64,000 bases of DNA from Agelas oroides (Eukaryota; Porifera; Demospongiae; Agelasida; Agelasidae). Positions 9,324-21,451 of this stretch are shown piece by piece. The stretch covers positions 26,241,316 through 26,305,315 of the forward strand of contig OX422183.1 of assembly GCA_949130485.1 (NCBI GenBank), written 5' to 3'. A program made the position numbers and the translations under genes. A model generated the notes under the pieces. That model was not told where the DNA came from. It saw only the letters and a program-made list of their open reading frames with translations, and did not search any database. The stretch's first letter is position 1; each line of letters begins with the position of its first letter.

Positions 9324-12113
9324 TTACATGACATTCCTGTTTCTGCAACACCAAATGCTATAGGAGCCTTGGATGGTCCGTTTGCAAAGTTCAAACATCA
9401 ATTTTGTCATCTCACTAGTGGTGATGTTCAAGGTGGTCTTTAGGTGCTGGAAGCCAGCAGAGTTTATTACTCCTCTGGAGCCAACTTCCAGGGTGATGAG
9501 TTCAGTTTCATAACCTGCATTACAGGCTCCAGTGACCAGTTCTTCGTACTTTTCCTCCTTTCTCTCAGCTGCTACTTCAAAGTTTGTCTCATAGCTGATC
9601 GTCAGTTCAGCAAGCATGAGTGACTTCTGCTGGTCGTCCCACCAAACAATGTCCGGGCGAAGATCTGTAGGAACAATGTGCATGGGAAATTCATATCCAT
9701 CACCGAGGTCGGCAGTTAGTCGGGTGGTTGGGGAAAGCTTGGGTTGGATGACTTTTACAATCTCTTGGAGAACTGCATCGTGGCGCTGATTGTACCGCCT
9801 AAGGTTTCTAGCCACTTTGCAGTTGTTGAGTACATGTAAGAGGCTCTGTCTCTCACCACACAGTGGGCAGGCAGCGTTGTCCTTCTTCTTCCACAGCTGC
9901 AGGTTGGCATTATGTGGAAGGGTGTCATGTGCAGCATTTAGGGCGAACTTCATGGTGTTGGATGGTAGAGCCTGGACCGCCTTTGCCCACACGGTTGCTG
10001 TGTCGGAGGTGGTGGTACGGAGCATCTCTCCTTGTTTCTGGAGGTCTTGCACCTGCAGTAGCCTATCAGCGTCTTCCTGACTTTTGACCTTCCTTTTTGC
10101 AGCTGCAGCTAAGGCTTTCCTGCTACGACTGGGATCTTCAGCCAGTGCATCTCGAACCACCACTGCAGGCTTGAAAATCTTTCTGGTCAGCTGGTCTTCC
10201 TTCTGTAGGTGCTTCTCTGCTAGATGGCGTACACATGGATCAATTGAAGTCAGGAGCTGGCACTGTCTAGAGACCTGCAGCTGTTTGTGGAATACAGAAA
10301 GGGAGGGTAGGTTCAAGCCACCCATCTTCTGGGGGAGGTAGAGCAGTGATGTGTTGGCTGACTTTGCAAGACCAGCCCACTTCTTCACAAACCGCGTGGC
10401 TGTTGCCTCTAGCTGCCTCTCAACCCATGTGAACGGGAGCTCTTCAATATTCAGCAGCCAGCTAAGACGTGGGCATATCCCAACCTTGTACAACCGTAGC
10501 TTTTGTCTGCGTGTTACTGGGGCAGCATCCACAGCTTTGAGCATGCGCTGGAGGTTGGTTACCAACTCCCTCTTTGTGCCTGACAAGTCAGCTGGAACCT
10601 GGATGGTCATGCCAAGGAACTTGATTGAGTTACTTCCAATGAAGGGGATGGTTTGGTTTGTGATTGATAGGTGGGGATCATAGAGCTTGCCTGTGGAACC
10701 TTGCAACACTAGGCAGTGGCATTTCGGAACCTTGGCCCTCATCCCTGACCATTGGAGCCACCTGTCAACCATGTCCAGGAGATGCTGACCAGCAGCTGGG
10801 CTGTTGGCCGTGATGCAGGTGTCGTCTGCATATTGCAGGAGGTTGACCTGGTGGCGAGAGTTGGGGAAAAGGAAACCAAGATCTGGTCTGGTCTGCAAGG
10901 TGTCAACCATAGTGTTGATAACTGTGTTGAAGATCACAACTGAGAGCGGGTCACCCTGGTAGACACCAAGCTCCAATGGGATGGTAGCAGTAGACCAGTC
11001 ATTAGTCACAACTGTTCCATAGAGGTCAGAGTACAGAGACTGGATGATACTGCAGAACTGAGGTGGTGCATGGTAGTGGCAGATTGAGAACTGGATAAGA
11101 GAATGATGAACGCTGCCATAGGCATTAGCCAGATCCAGCCAACACACTGCCAGAGATTTGTGGTTCTTCCTGGCTTCAGCTAGGATGGCAGCTAGCTTGC
11201 ATTGGTGTTCGATGCAACCAGGAGTGGCCTTCATGAAGGCTTTCTGGATGGAGCTGCTGAGATAGCCATTGCGGGTCATGTAGTTGAGCCATCGGGTCTT
11301 TAATATGGTGGTGAATAGCTTGCCTACACAGGAGGTAAGCGCAATGGGGCGGAAATTGGCTGGGGTTGTGGGATCTTCTACAGCTGAGCCCTTCCCAACC
11401 AGTTTGATTGCCGCAAGCTTCCACTCTGGTGGGATCACAGCTTGGGACCAACAACAGTTGAACAGGTTGAGGAGGGCCTTGCCAAGCGAGCGGCACTGTT
11501 TGAAGACAGTGTAGGGAACCTGGTCGAAAGGGGAGGGGCTGGATGTGGATTTGGTGTGCTTGATGGCAGCCAGCAGCTCACCAGCGTTAATCTCATCACA
11601 GGGTAGTTCTTCTGTTGGGGCCTGGGGGGTTGGCATCCAATCTGGCTGGCTGAAGATGTGGGGGGTGGAGCTGTAGACATCCTTGAAGTAGTCAAAGGCC
11701 ACATCTTCTCCAAACTGAGGTGAGGTTTGATTGGTGGCATTATCATCAAGGAGCTCCTTGGCATATTGCCAGAAATGTTGGTGGCAGCACTGCCTTGCCT
11801 TCCTGGCCTGATTACTCAGGCTAGTATTGCGGGAGGCTCTCTTCAGCTGGTTGTACTCCCTCACAAGCTTGAAAAAGTTTCGTGCAAGGGACTGGATGGT
11901 TTCAGGTTGTAAGCCTTCCCGTTTTGCTCTCTGAAACTCCTTTTTGGCATCACCTTTCAGTTGCTTCACTCTCTTCAGTGCTCTGTCATGTTTCTGTCTC
12001 CTCTTTGTGTTCCTGTCTGTTTTGGGCTGCTTTGTGCCATACCTTTCAGAGAAGTATGCGTAGATGCCATCACACAGAATTCTGTTCTTGGTCTGTACAG
12101 ATGGTTCACTCAC
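9141..12113 (-). mobile_element. 5'-truncated non-LTR retrotransposon with restriction-like endonuclease
   Basis: A 2,973-bp block of non-satellite DNA with satellite on both sides. Read on the minus strand it contains one long ORF (reverse transcriptase, CCHC knuckle, PD-(D/E)XK endonuclease), then about 180 bp of 3' UTR ending in a short TTTG-type tandem tail (plus-strand CAAA units at 9140-9151). No LTRs, terminal inverted repeats or poly(A) are visible. The reading frame runs without a stop past the 5' boundary into satellite, so the true 5' end, where R2-type elements usually carry zinc fingers or Myb domains, is missing. 5' truncation is typical of target-primed reverse transcription. 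The flanks come from different satellite positions, so no target-site duplication can be defined. Confidence 0.88.
9324..12113 (-). CDS. Reverse transcriptase / endonuclease of R2-like LINE (5' partial)
   Basis: 929 codons ending at TAA. The first codon of the listed frame is GTG, not ATG, and the frame stays open upstream into satellite, so the protein is N-terminally incomplete. A basic region (1-110) leads to a pre-RT FW..Y motif (114-117). The reverse transcriptase follows: NFRPIALTS at 253-261, motif A LDLANAYGSV with catalytic D327, motif B QGDPLS 386-391, motif C YADDT 428-432 with D430/D431, and FLGMTI 499-504. A CX2CX7HX4C knuckle uses C749, C752, H760 and C765. The C-terminal PD-(D/E)XK-type nuclease shows RPD (819-821), E836 in AELT, and the RKEEKY segment (851-856). 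Domain order matches the R2/R4/NeSL/HERO group, which nick DNA and copy RNA at the target. RT and nuclease catalytic residues are present with no internal stop or frameshift, which suggests a young copy. The exact clade is not resolved. Confidence 0.9.
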   Translation of the reverse strand: MSEPSVQTKNRILCDGIYAYFSERYGTKQPKTDRNTKRRQKHDRALKRVKQLKGDAKKEFQRAKREGLQPETIQSLARNFFKLVREYNQLKRASRNTSLSNQARKARQCCHQHFWQYAKELLDDNATNQTSPQFGEDVAFDYFKDVYSSTPHIFSQPDWMPTPQAPTEELPCDEINAGELLAAIKHTKSTSSPSPFDQVPYTVFKQCRSLGKALLNLFNCCWSQAVIPPEWKLAAIKLVGKGSAVEDPTTPANFRPIALTSCVGKLFTTILKTRWLNYMTRNGYLSSSIQKAFMKATPGCIEHQCKLAAILAEARKNHKSLAVCWLDLANAYGSVHHSLIQFSICHYHAPPQFCSIIQSLYSDLYGTVVTNDWSTATIPLELGVYQGDPLSVVIFNTVINTMVDTLQTRPDLGFLFPNSRHQVNLLQYADDTCITANSPAAGQHLLDMVDRWLQWSGMRAKVPKCHCLVLQGSTGKLYDPHLSITNQTIPFIGSNSIKFLGMTIQVPADLSGTKRELVTNLQRMLKAVDAAPVTRRQKLRLYKVGICPRLSWLLNIEELPFTWVERQLEATATRFVKKWAGLAKSANTSLLYLPQKMGGLNLPSLSVFHKQLQVSRQCQLLTSIDPCVRHLAEKHLQKEDQLTRKIFKPAVVVRDALAEDPSRSRKALAAAAKRKVKSQEDADRLLQVQDLQKQGEMLRTTTSDTATVWAKAVQALPSNTMKFALNAAHDTLPHNANLQLWKKKDNAACPLCGERQSLLHVLNNCKVARNLRRYNQRHDAVLQEIVKVIQPKLSPTTRLTADLGDGYEFPMHIVPTDLRPDIVWWDDQQKSLMLAELTISYETNFEVAAERKEEKYEELVTGACNAGYETELITLEVGSRGVINSAGFQHLKTTLNITTSEMTKLMFELCKRTIQGSYSIWCCRNRNVM

Positions 12114-13499
12114 ATCCCTCTGTCCCTGTATATCTCTCCCTGTCCCTCTGTCCCTGTCCCTCTTTCCTTGTCCCTCTGTCCTTGTTCCTTTCTCTCTGTC
12201 TCATCTCTCCTTGTCCCTATACCTCTTTCCTTATTCCAGTCCCTGTGTCCTTGTGCATCTGTCCTTCCCCTATTCCTGCGTCCCTCTCCCTTTCCTCCTG
12301 TCTCGCTGTCTCTGTCCCTCTGTCCCTGTCCCTGTTCCTCTGTCCTAATCACTATGTCCCTGTCCCTTTGTCCTTGTTCCCTGTCACTCTTCCTGTACCC
12401 CTGTCCCTGTCCCTGTTTGCGTGTCCCTCTCCATGTCCCTCTGTCCCTGTACCTGTCTCCATGTCTCTCTCCCTGACCTTGACCCTATGTCCCTCTTCCT
12501 TGTCCATATCCCTCTGTCCCCATACATCTGCCCTGTCACTCTGTCCCTCTTCCTGTCTTTGTCCTATCCATCTGTTCATATCCCATTGTCCTTGTATATC
12601 TGGCCCTGTCACTCTGTCCCTGTTCCTGTCTTTGTCCTTATCCATCTCCCTCCTCCATGTCCCCATCCCTCTGTCCCTGTCCCTCTGTCCTTGGCCCTCT
12701 GTCACTCTGTCGCTGTTCCCTGTCACTCTGTCCCTGTTCCTGTCCTTGTCCGTCTGTCCTTGTCCCTGTCCCTATTTGTGTCCCTCTCCCTGTCCCTCTG
12801 TCCATGTACCTGACTTCCTCTCTGTGTCCCTGTCATCGTCTCTATCTCCCTCTTCCTTGTTCATATCCCTATGTCCTTGTACATCTCGCCCTGTCACTCT
12901 GTCCTTGTTTCTTCGTTCCTATTCATCTCCCTCTACCATTTCCATATCCCTTTGTTCCTGTACATCTCGCCCAGTCACTCTCTCCCTGTTCCTGTCTTTG
13001 TCCCTATCCATCTCCCTCTTCCTTGTCCCTATCCCTCTGTCCGTCTACATCTGACCCTGTCACTCTGCTCCTGTTCCTGCCTTTGTTCCCTTCCATCTCC
13101 CTCTTCCTTGTTCATATCCGTTTGTCCCTGTACATCTGGCCCTGTCACTCTGTTCCTGTTCCTGTCCATCTGTCTCTGTCTTTGTCACTGTCCCTCTATC
13201 TCTCTCTCTGTCCCTGTGTCCCTTTCAATTTTTCCGTCCCTCTGTCCCTGTTCTCCTGTCTATGTCCCAGTCCCAGTCCTTGTGCCCATGTATCTCCCTC
13301 TTCCCTGTCCTTCTATCCTTGTCCGTCTGTCCCCGTTCCTTTCTATCTGTCATAGTCCCTGTCCCTTTGCTGTCATTCATTTCCTATCCCTCCTGTCATT
13401 GTCCCTGTCCCTGTCATTCTATCCCTCTTCCTGTTCCTGTCCCTCTGCAGCTGTCCCTGTCCTTCAACCCCTGTCCCTGTTCCTGTCGTTATCACTACC

Positions 13500-16400
13500 G
13501 CTCTGTCCCTGTCTGTGTCACCCTGTACCCGTTCCTGTCCCTCTCCCGGTTCCCATCCGTCTGTCCCTCTGTTTCTCTTTCCCTCTGTTCCTGTCCCTAT
13601 GACTGGCCTTGTCCCTTTCCCCCGGTCTGACTATACCTGTCGCTCCCTGTCCTTGTTGCTCTCTTTGTCCCTGCCCTTGTTCCTGTTCCTGTCCCTGTCT
13701 GTGTCACTTTGTCTGTGTCACTCTGTCCGTATCCCTGTCCCTCTGTCCCTGTTTGTGTCACCCTGTTCATGTTCCTGTCCTATGTCACTGTTCCTCTGTC
13801 CCTGTCCCTATGTCTGTCCTTGTTTCTCTGTCCCTGTCTGACTATTCCTGTCGCTGTCCCTCTGTTGTTGTTTCTCTGTCCCTGTCTGACTATTCCTGTC
13901 ACTGTCCTTCTGTCCCTGTCATGTCCTGTCCCTGTCCAGTCCCTGTCCAGTCCCTGTCCATCTGTCCCTCTGTCCCTGTCCTGTCCATGTTCCTGTCCGT
14001 GTTCTGTCCCTTTCTTCCGGTTCCTATGTCCCATTGCCTGTTTGTGTGTCCATGTCCCAGTCCATTTCCCTCCACCCCTGTCCTTCTCCCCTGGTCCCTC
14101 TGACCCTGTCTATCTGTTCCTGTCACTCAGTCCGTGTTCCCTGTTCCTGGGAGCTGTCTATCTGTCACAGTCCCTATCCCTCTGTCCCTGTCGATCTGGC
14201 TTTGTCTTTGTCCCTGTCCCTATTGCTGTGATTTTCTCCCTGTCCCTATCACTGTCCCAAACTACCTTTTTCTCTCTCCCTCTGTCCCTATCCCTCTGTC
14301 CCTATCCCTCTGTCCCTGTCCCTTTTCCTGTCCCTATCCTTGTCCATCTGTCCTGTCTGTGTCACCCTGTCCCTGTTCCTGTCGAAGTCCCCCTTTCCAT
14401 GTCCATTTCCGTAGATCCCCGTTTCTGTCCTCCTTTCCCTGTTCCTGTCCCTGTCTGTATGTCACAGTCCCTGTCCTTCGGTCCGTGTCCATCTGTCATG
14501 TCTCTGTTCCTGTCCCTTTCGCTGTCATTCTTTCCCGTCCCTCTCTCACTCTGTCACTGTCCTGCTGTCCCTTTCCCTACGTCTGCCAATTGTCCCTCCG
14601 TCCCTGTTTACTCTATCCCTGTCCCTGTGTCCTTGTCCATCTGTCCTCGCCCGTATTTCTGTGTCCCTCTCCCTGTCCCCCTGTCATTGTCCCTCTGTTC
14701 CTGTCCCTGTCCGTCTGTCCTTGTCCCCAGTCACTCTCCCTGTCCCCCTGTCCTTGTCCCTCTGTCGTGTCCCTCAGTCCCTGTCCCTCTGTCTCTGTCT
14801 CATCTCTCCTGGTCCCTATACCTCTTTCCTTATTCCAGTCCCTGTGTCCCTGTCCGTATGTCCTTGTGCATCTGTCTTTCACCTACTTCTGCGTCCCTCT
14901 CCCTGTCCTGTTGTCACACTGTCCCTGTCCCTTTGTCACTGTCCTCTGTCCTTTTCTCTCTGTCCCTATCCCTCTGTCCTTGTCCCCTGTCACTCACCCT
15001 GTCCCCCTGTCTCTATTTGTGTCCCTCTCCATGTCCCTCTGTCCCTGTACCTGTCTCCTTGTCTCTGTCCCTGTCCTTGTCTCTATCTCACTCTTCCTTG
15101 TCCATATCCATTTGTCCCCATACATCTGGCACTGTCATCCTGTCCCTGATCCTTTCTGTGTCCATATCCATCTCCGTCTTCCTTGTCCCTATCCCTCTGT
15201 CCCTGTACATCTGGCCCTGTCACTCTGTTCCTGTTCCTGTCCATCTGTCTCTTTCCCTGTCACTGTCCCTCTATCCCTCTCTCTGTCCCTTTGTCCCTTT
15301 CAATTTTTCCATCCCTCTGTCCCTGTTCTCCTGTCTATGTCCCAGTCCCAGTCCTTGTGCCTACGTATCTCCCTCTTCCCTGTCCTTCTATCCTGGTCCC
15401 TCTGTCCCCATTCTTTTCTATCTGTAATAGTCCCTGTCCCTTTGCTGTCATTAATTTCCTATCCCTGTCCCAGTCCCTCTGTCCCTCAGTCTCTGTCCTT
15501 ATGTGTGTCCTTCTCCCTGTCACTCTATCCATTCCCCTGTTCCTATTCCCGTCTCTTTGCAGCTGTCCCTCTCCTTCAGCCCCTGTCCCTGTTCCTGTCG
15601 TTATCACTATCGCTCTGTCCCTGTCTGTGTCACCCTGTACCCGTTCCTGTCCCTCTCCCGGTTCCCATCCGTCTGTCCCTCTGTTTCTCTTTCCCTCTGT
15701 TCCTGTCCCTATGACTGGCCTTGTCCCTTTCCCCCGGTCTGACTATACCTGTCGCTCCCTGTCCTTGTTGCTCTCTTTGTCCCTGCCCTTGTTCCTGTTC
15801 CTGTCCCTGTCTGTGTCACTTTGTCTGTGTCACTCTGTCCGTATCCCTGTCCCTCTGTCCCTGTTTGTGTCACCCTGTTCATGTTCCTGTCCTATGTCAC
15901 TGTTCCTCTGTCCCTGTCCCTATGTCTGTCCTTGTTTCTCTGTCCCTGTCTGACTATTCCTGTCGCTGTCCCTCTGTTGTTGTTTCTCTGTCCCTGTCTG
16001 ACTATTCCTGTCACTGTCCTTCTGTCCCTGTCATGTCCTGTCCCTGTCCAGTCCCTGTCCAGTCCCTGTCCATCTGTCCCTCTGTCCCTGTCCTGTCCAT
16101 GTTCCTGTCCGTGTTCTGTCCCTTTCTTCCGGTTCCTATGTCCCATTGCCTGTTTGTGTGTCCATGTCCCAGTCCATTTCCCTCCACCCCTGTCCTTCTC
16201 CCCTGGTCCCTCTGACCCTGTCTATCTGTTCCTGTCACTCAGTCCGTGTTCCCTGTTCCTGGGAGCTGTCTATCTGTCACAGTCCCTATCCCTCTGTCCC
16301 TGTCGATCTGGCTTTGTCTTTGTCCCTGTCCCTATTGCTGTGATTTTCTCCCTGTCCCTATCGCTGTCCCAAACTACCTTTTTCTCTCTCCCTCTGTCCC

Positions 16401-17723
16401 TATCCCTCTGTCCCTATCCCTCTGTCCCTGTCCCTTTTCCTGTCCCTATCCTTGTCCATCTGTCCTGTCTGTGTCACCCTGTCCCTGTTCCTGTCGAAGT
16501 CCCCCTTTCCATGTCCATTTCCGTAGATCCCCGTTTCTGTCCTCCTTTCCCTGTTCCTGTCCCTGTCTGTATGTCACAGTCCCTGTCCTTCGGTCCGTGT
16601 CCATCTGTCATGTCTCTGTTCCTGTCCCTTTCGCTGTCATTCTTTCCCGTCCCTCTCTCACTCTGTCACTGTCCTGCTGTCCCTTTCCCTACGTCTGCCA
16701 ATTGTCCCTCCGTCCCTGTTTACTCTATCCCTGTCCCTGTGTCCTTGTCCATCTGTCCTCGCCCGTATTTCTGTGTCCCTCTCCCTGTCCCCCTGTCATT
16801 GTCCCTCTGTTCCTGTCCCTGTCCGTCTGTCCTTGTCCCCAGTCACTCTCCCTGTCCCCCTGTCCTTGTCCCTCTGTCGTGTCCCTCAGTCCCTGTCCCT
16901 CTGTCTCTGTCTCATCTCTCCTGGTCCCTATACCTCTTTCCTTATTCCAGTCCCTGTGTCCCTGTCCGTATGTCCTTGTGCATCTGTCTTTCACCTACTT
17001 CTGCGTCCCTCTCCCTGTCCTGTTGTCACACTGTCCCTGTCCCTTTGTCACTGTCCTCTGTCCTTTTCTCTCTGTCCCTATCCCTCTGTCCTTGTCCCCT
17101 GTCACTCACCCTGTCCCCCTGTCTCTATTTGTGTCCCTCTCCATGTCCCTCTGTCCCTGTACCTGTCTCCTTGTCTCTGTCCCTGTCCTTGTCTCTATCT
17201 CACTCTTCCTTGTCCATATCCATTTGTCCCCATACATCTGGCACTGTCATCCTGTCCCTGATCCTTTCTGTGTCCATATCCATCTCCGTCTTCCTTGTCC
17301 CTATCCCTCTGTCCCTGTACATCTGGCCCTGTCACTCTGTTCCTGTTCCTGTCCATCTGTCTCTTTCCCTGTCACTGTCCCTCTATCCCTCTCTCTGTCC
17401 CTTTGTCCCTTTCAATTTTTCCGTCCCTCTGTCCCTGTTCTCCTGTCTATGTCCCAGTCCCAGTCCTTGTGCCTACGTATCTCCCTCTTCCCTGTCCTTC
17501 TATCCTGGTCCCTCTGTCCCCATTCTTTTCTATCTGTAATAGTCCCTGTCCCTTTGCTGTCATTAATTTCCTATCCCTGTCCCAGTCCCTCTGTCCCTCA
17601 GTCTCTGTCCTTATGTGTGTCCTTCTCCCTGTCACTCTATCCATTCCCCTGTTCCTATTCCCGTCTCTTTGCAGCTGTCCCTCTCCTTCAGCCCCAGTCC
17701 CTGTTTCTGGCGTTATCACTATC
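13500..17723. repeat. Recent 2,112-bp tandem duplication of satellite
   Basis: Every landmark between about 13500 and 15585 reappears 2,112 bp later. The two copies differ at only a few bases that I can find, such as ctatcactg versus ctatcgctg (near 14248 and 16360) and ttttccatc versus ttttccgtc (near 15307 and 17419). Such identity is exceptional in an otherwise strongly diverged array. The junction near 15585-15612 lies in a shared phrase (gttatcacta-cgctctg), as expected from unequal crossing over. Copy collapse or duplication during assembly is the alternative. Confidence 0.85.
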
Positions 17724-18248
17724 GCTCTGTCCCTGTCTGTGTCACCCTGTCCCCATTCCTGTCCCTTTGTCCCTTCTCCTCTGTCCCTTTCTCTGATCCC
17801 ATCCGTCTGTCCCTGTCCCTCTGTTTCTCTTTCCCTCTGTTGCTGTCACTGTGTCTGGCCCTGTCCCTCTATCCCTGTTTGACTATTCCTGTCGGTCCCT
17901 GTCCTTGTTCCTCTATTTGTCCCTGCCCTTGTTCCTGTTCCTGTCCCTGTCTGTGTCACTTTGTCTCTGTCATTCTGTCCCTGTTCCTGTCCCTTTGTTC
18001 CTGTTCCTCTGTCCCAGTCCTTGTTTTGTCTGTCCCTGTCCCGGTCCATTTCCCTCTCTCCCTGTTTCCGTCACTGTCCTTCTGTCCTGGTCCCTCTGTC
18101 TCTATCCATCTGTTCCTGTCACTCAGTCCCTGTTGCATATTCCTGTCTATCTGTCACGGTCCCTGTCCATCTGTCATTGTCTCTGTCCCTGTGCATTTCG
18201 CTGTCCTTATTGCTGTCCCCAACTCGCTGTCCCTCTGTCCCTGTCCCT

Positions 18249-18400
18249 ATGAGTTCCTTAAGCTTGTCCCTCTGTCCCTATTAACTCTACCCCTTGTTCA
18301 TAATGCCATGGGTGCATGTGTTATATTTGCCATGTCCAAAGTTGTTTGGTGTATAATTTATATGTATATAGGCTGCCTTAACTGTTCTGAGGGTTATTGT
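18249..18400. repeat. AT-rich island, copy 1
   Basis: About 150 bp of non-satellite sequence beginning gagttccttaagcttg and running through an AT-rich stretch (gtataatttatatgtatata) to gagggttattg. It lies about 1.4 kb before core 2. Other copies are at 31076-31225 and 51625-51774. No ORF, inverted repeat or tRNA-like fold was seen. It may be an old insertion carried along by array amplification. Confidence 0.75.
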
Positions 18401-21400
18401 CCCTATCCCTGTCCCTCTGTCCCTGTTTGTGTCACCCTGTTCATGTTGCTGTCCTTTGTCACTGTTCCTCTGTCCCTGTCCCTATGTCTGTCCTTGTATC
18501 TCTGTCCCTGTCTGACTATTCCTGTCACTGTCCCTCTGTCCTTGTTTCTCTGTTCCTATCTATCTGTTCCTATCCCTGTCACAGTCCCTCTGTCCCTGTC
18601 ATATCCTGTCCCTGTCCCTGTCCTGTCCCTGTCCTGTCCCTGTCCATCTGTCCCTCTGTCCCTGTCCTGTCCACGTTCCTGTCCCTCCTCCTGTCCCTTT
18701 CTTCCTGTTCCTATGTCCCATTGCCTGTTTGTGTGTCCATGTCCCAGTCCATTTCCCTCCACCCTTGTCCTTCTCCCCTGGTCCCTCTGTCCCTGTCTAT
18801 CTGTTCCTGTCACTCAGTCCCTGTTCCCTGTTCCTGGGTACTGTCTATCTGTCACAGTCCCTGTCCCTCTGTCCCTGTCGATCTGGCCTTGTCATGTCCC
18901 TGTCCCTATCGCTGTCCCAAACTACCTTTTCCTCTCTCCCTCGGTCCTTATCCCTCTGTACCTGTCCCTTTTCCTGTCCCTATTCTTGTCCCTCTGTCCT
19001 GTCTTTGTCACCCTGTCCCTGTTGCTGTCGCTTTGTCTCTGTTTCTCCATCCCTTTCCCTGTTTCTATCTTTCTGTCCCAGTCCCTGTTTGTATGTCCCT
19101 CCGTTCCTGTCCCTGTCCATTTCCCTGTCCATCTCCCTCTCTCCTTGTCCCAGATGTTGTCTCTCTATTCCTCCCTCTGTCCCTCTGTCCCTATCCATGT
19201 TCTCATATCTCTGCCCCTGTCCTTGTCCTTGTGCCTATTTGTCTCCCTCTTCCCTATCCTTCTTTCCAAGTCCCTCTGTTCCTGTTCATCTGTTCCGGCC
19301 CCTCTGTCCCTGTCCATCTGTTCCTGTCACTCTGTCCCTGTTCCTATCTATCTGTTCCAGTCGCCCTATCCTTGTACCCCTGTCACTCTGTTCCTGTCCC
19401 TGTGCCTTTGTTCCTGTCCCTTTCCGTCTGTCCATGTGCTGGCCTCTGTCCATGTCCCTCTGTTCCTGTGAGCCTCGACGTCCTTGTCCTTGTCACTATC
19501 CCTCTCTCTCTGTCCCTGTACCTGTGCCTTTGTCCCAAACTCTTTGTCCTTGTCCCTCTGTTCCTAACTCTTTCTCCTATGTCCCTGTCTGTCTGTCCAT
19601 CTTCCAGTTCCTCTACCTGTCCATATCCCTCTCTCCCTGTCCCTCTGTCTGTATCTCGGTCCTTGTCTTACTCTCCCTGTCCCCGTCCCTGTCCCTCATT
19701 CCCTATTCATGTCCGTCTCTCCCTGTCCTTATGTCCCTTTCCCTGTCTCTCTCTCCCTGCCTTTTTCGCTCTATCCCCCTCTCCCTGTCCCTGTGTTTGT
19801 CCTTCTGTCCTTGACTCTACCCTCTCTTTCGTTGATATACCTGGTTCCACTAGGTTCATTATGACATCACCCAACTTTTGTAGTTGTACTGGATTACCCT
19901 TAAGTCTACTTGGTTGTACTTGACTCACCCAACTCTATGCTATAATGCTGTACCAGGTTTAGTTGAACTCTCCTACTGTCTGCTACGTTGTACTACTAGA
20001 ATCTATACAACACTGTGTATCCCACTCTACCATAGCTTCTAATGGAATCTGCCTGACTCCACTACACTCTACCATAGCTCTACCTGATTCTAAGGGACTG
20101 TGCTTGACTCCACCTCTCACTGCCATGGCTCTATCTGATTCTACAGGAGAGTATTTGACTCCACCTAACTTCACCATGGATTTCCTGGTTCCAATCAATG
20201 CCACCCTTACTCTACATCTTTCTGGTTCTACTTGACTGTTGTTATTTTACAAAGATAGTGGTTTTGTTGCTTCTTACTTTCTTTTTTCCTACTTATATGC
20301 ACTTACTCCTTACTAAAACATCCCTGCATGTCTCAAGAAGTCATGCTAGAACTAGGGCAGAATCTGCATCTAGTGAGGTTTTCTGTATTGAAGAAGTCCC
20401 ACAATCAACTTTACACTGACATGAATTCTGCACAATGTAACACGCTATTACAGCAGAAACCCTTCCCCCTGACTCACCTCAGAACCAGCCAAATCCCCCT
20501 CCACTTATCCCCAGTAACAGTCTAACCTCTTTCCACAACACGTACACTAGCTCCCAGCATGAAGAGTCCTTATCTGGATTCCTTCAATTATTCAGCCCTA
20601 CCCTAGCATACATGTAATCTGGAACAAATGGCCGTCACCCTCCCCCCCTCTCCCTCTCCCTCAAAGATCCCTACAGATTAGGGGAAGACATAATTTGCAC
20701 AGTTTTGTGAGTGTTACCTCAGCAAATGGGAGCTACAATGTGCGTCGTAGCAGTGTTGGCGCTCCCCCACCCGACACCCCAACCACTGCTGTGTAGCTAT
20801 CTCTTGGATACACTGACAACGCAGTGGGAATTGAGGCGATGTTGCTACACTACCTGCAATGTTGAAGTTCTTAGAAGTTAGTAGCTATAGATAGTCAAGA
20901 GTACAAAAATCATAAGCTAGGCAGTAATCTTGATGACATTCTGCCAAATGCATGCAAGTGAACCAAAAAAAAATGAGCAAAAAGTTTCCCCACTAGGGTG
21001 AGGTCTTGGGGTATTGGGCTACCATGACACACGCAACACTACATGGCCAGAACAAGTCCCAGGTAACACCTGATGGCAGAGCCAGAGCCCCTCTCCTCCT
21101 TGCAGCTGGCTAGGCTGACACCCCTGGTTCCACTCCGTGTCCAGAGTCTGTGGGATGTAAGGGAGGAACAGAGCGGCCCCTAGACCATATCGAGCAGCCA
21201 ACTCGCATAGCTCTGAACCTTCTAACAGCTTTGGTTATGACTGTTAGTCCCCACAGTCTCCATGTAGGACACTCCCCAACGGCTGCGCACAGTGTGGGTA
21301 CTAGTAAAAGTGTTTTTCTCCTATTTATACTGCTATATAATGCGTCCCTAATAATTATGGGTTTCGAAACAATGAATATCATTAACGTCTCGTTAATTAC

Positions 21401-21451
21401 ATTTCCGCTTGCGCGTGCGCGCGTTCGCTTGCACCTCATTAGCCCTCGCGG

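Larger units (their letters stand above)
12114..19810. repeat. Satellite array segment 3
   Basis: 14-mer satellite. It contains a 2,112-bp tandem duplication (about 13500-15611 and 15612-17723, listed separately), an AT-rich island (18249-18400) and the pre-core module (about 19165-19810). A block with paired phrases tgactattcctgtcgctg and tgactattcctgtcactg occurs near 13830-13900 and again near 15950-16010. It matches blocks near 7560, 25230, 28770 and 49430, and is a useful marker of higher-order phase. No gene is supported. Confidence 0.9.

Noticed and set aside
9252-9443. Plus-strand 63-codon frame opposite the LINE 3' end
   Set aside because: It lies antisense to the LINE 3' UTR and the end of its ORF and has no recognisable product.
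9121-12125. Target-site duplication of the LINE
   Set aside because: Both flanks end in satellite words such as ccatc and acatccctc, so any short match is expected by chance and no duplication can be assigned.
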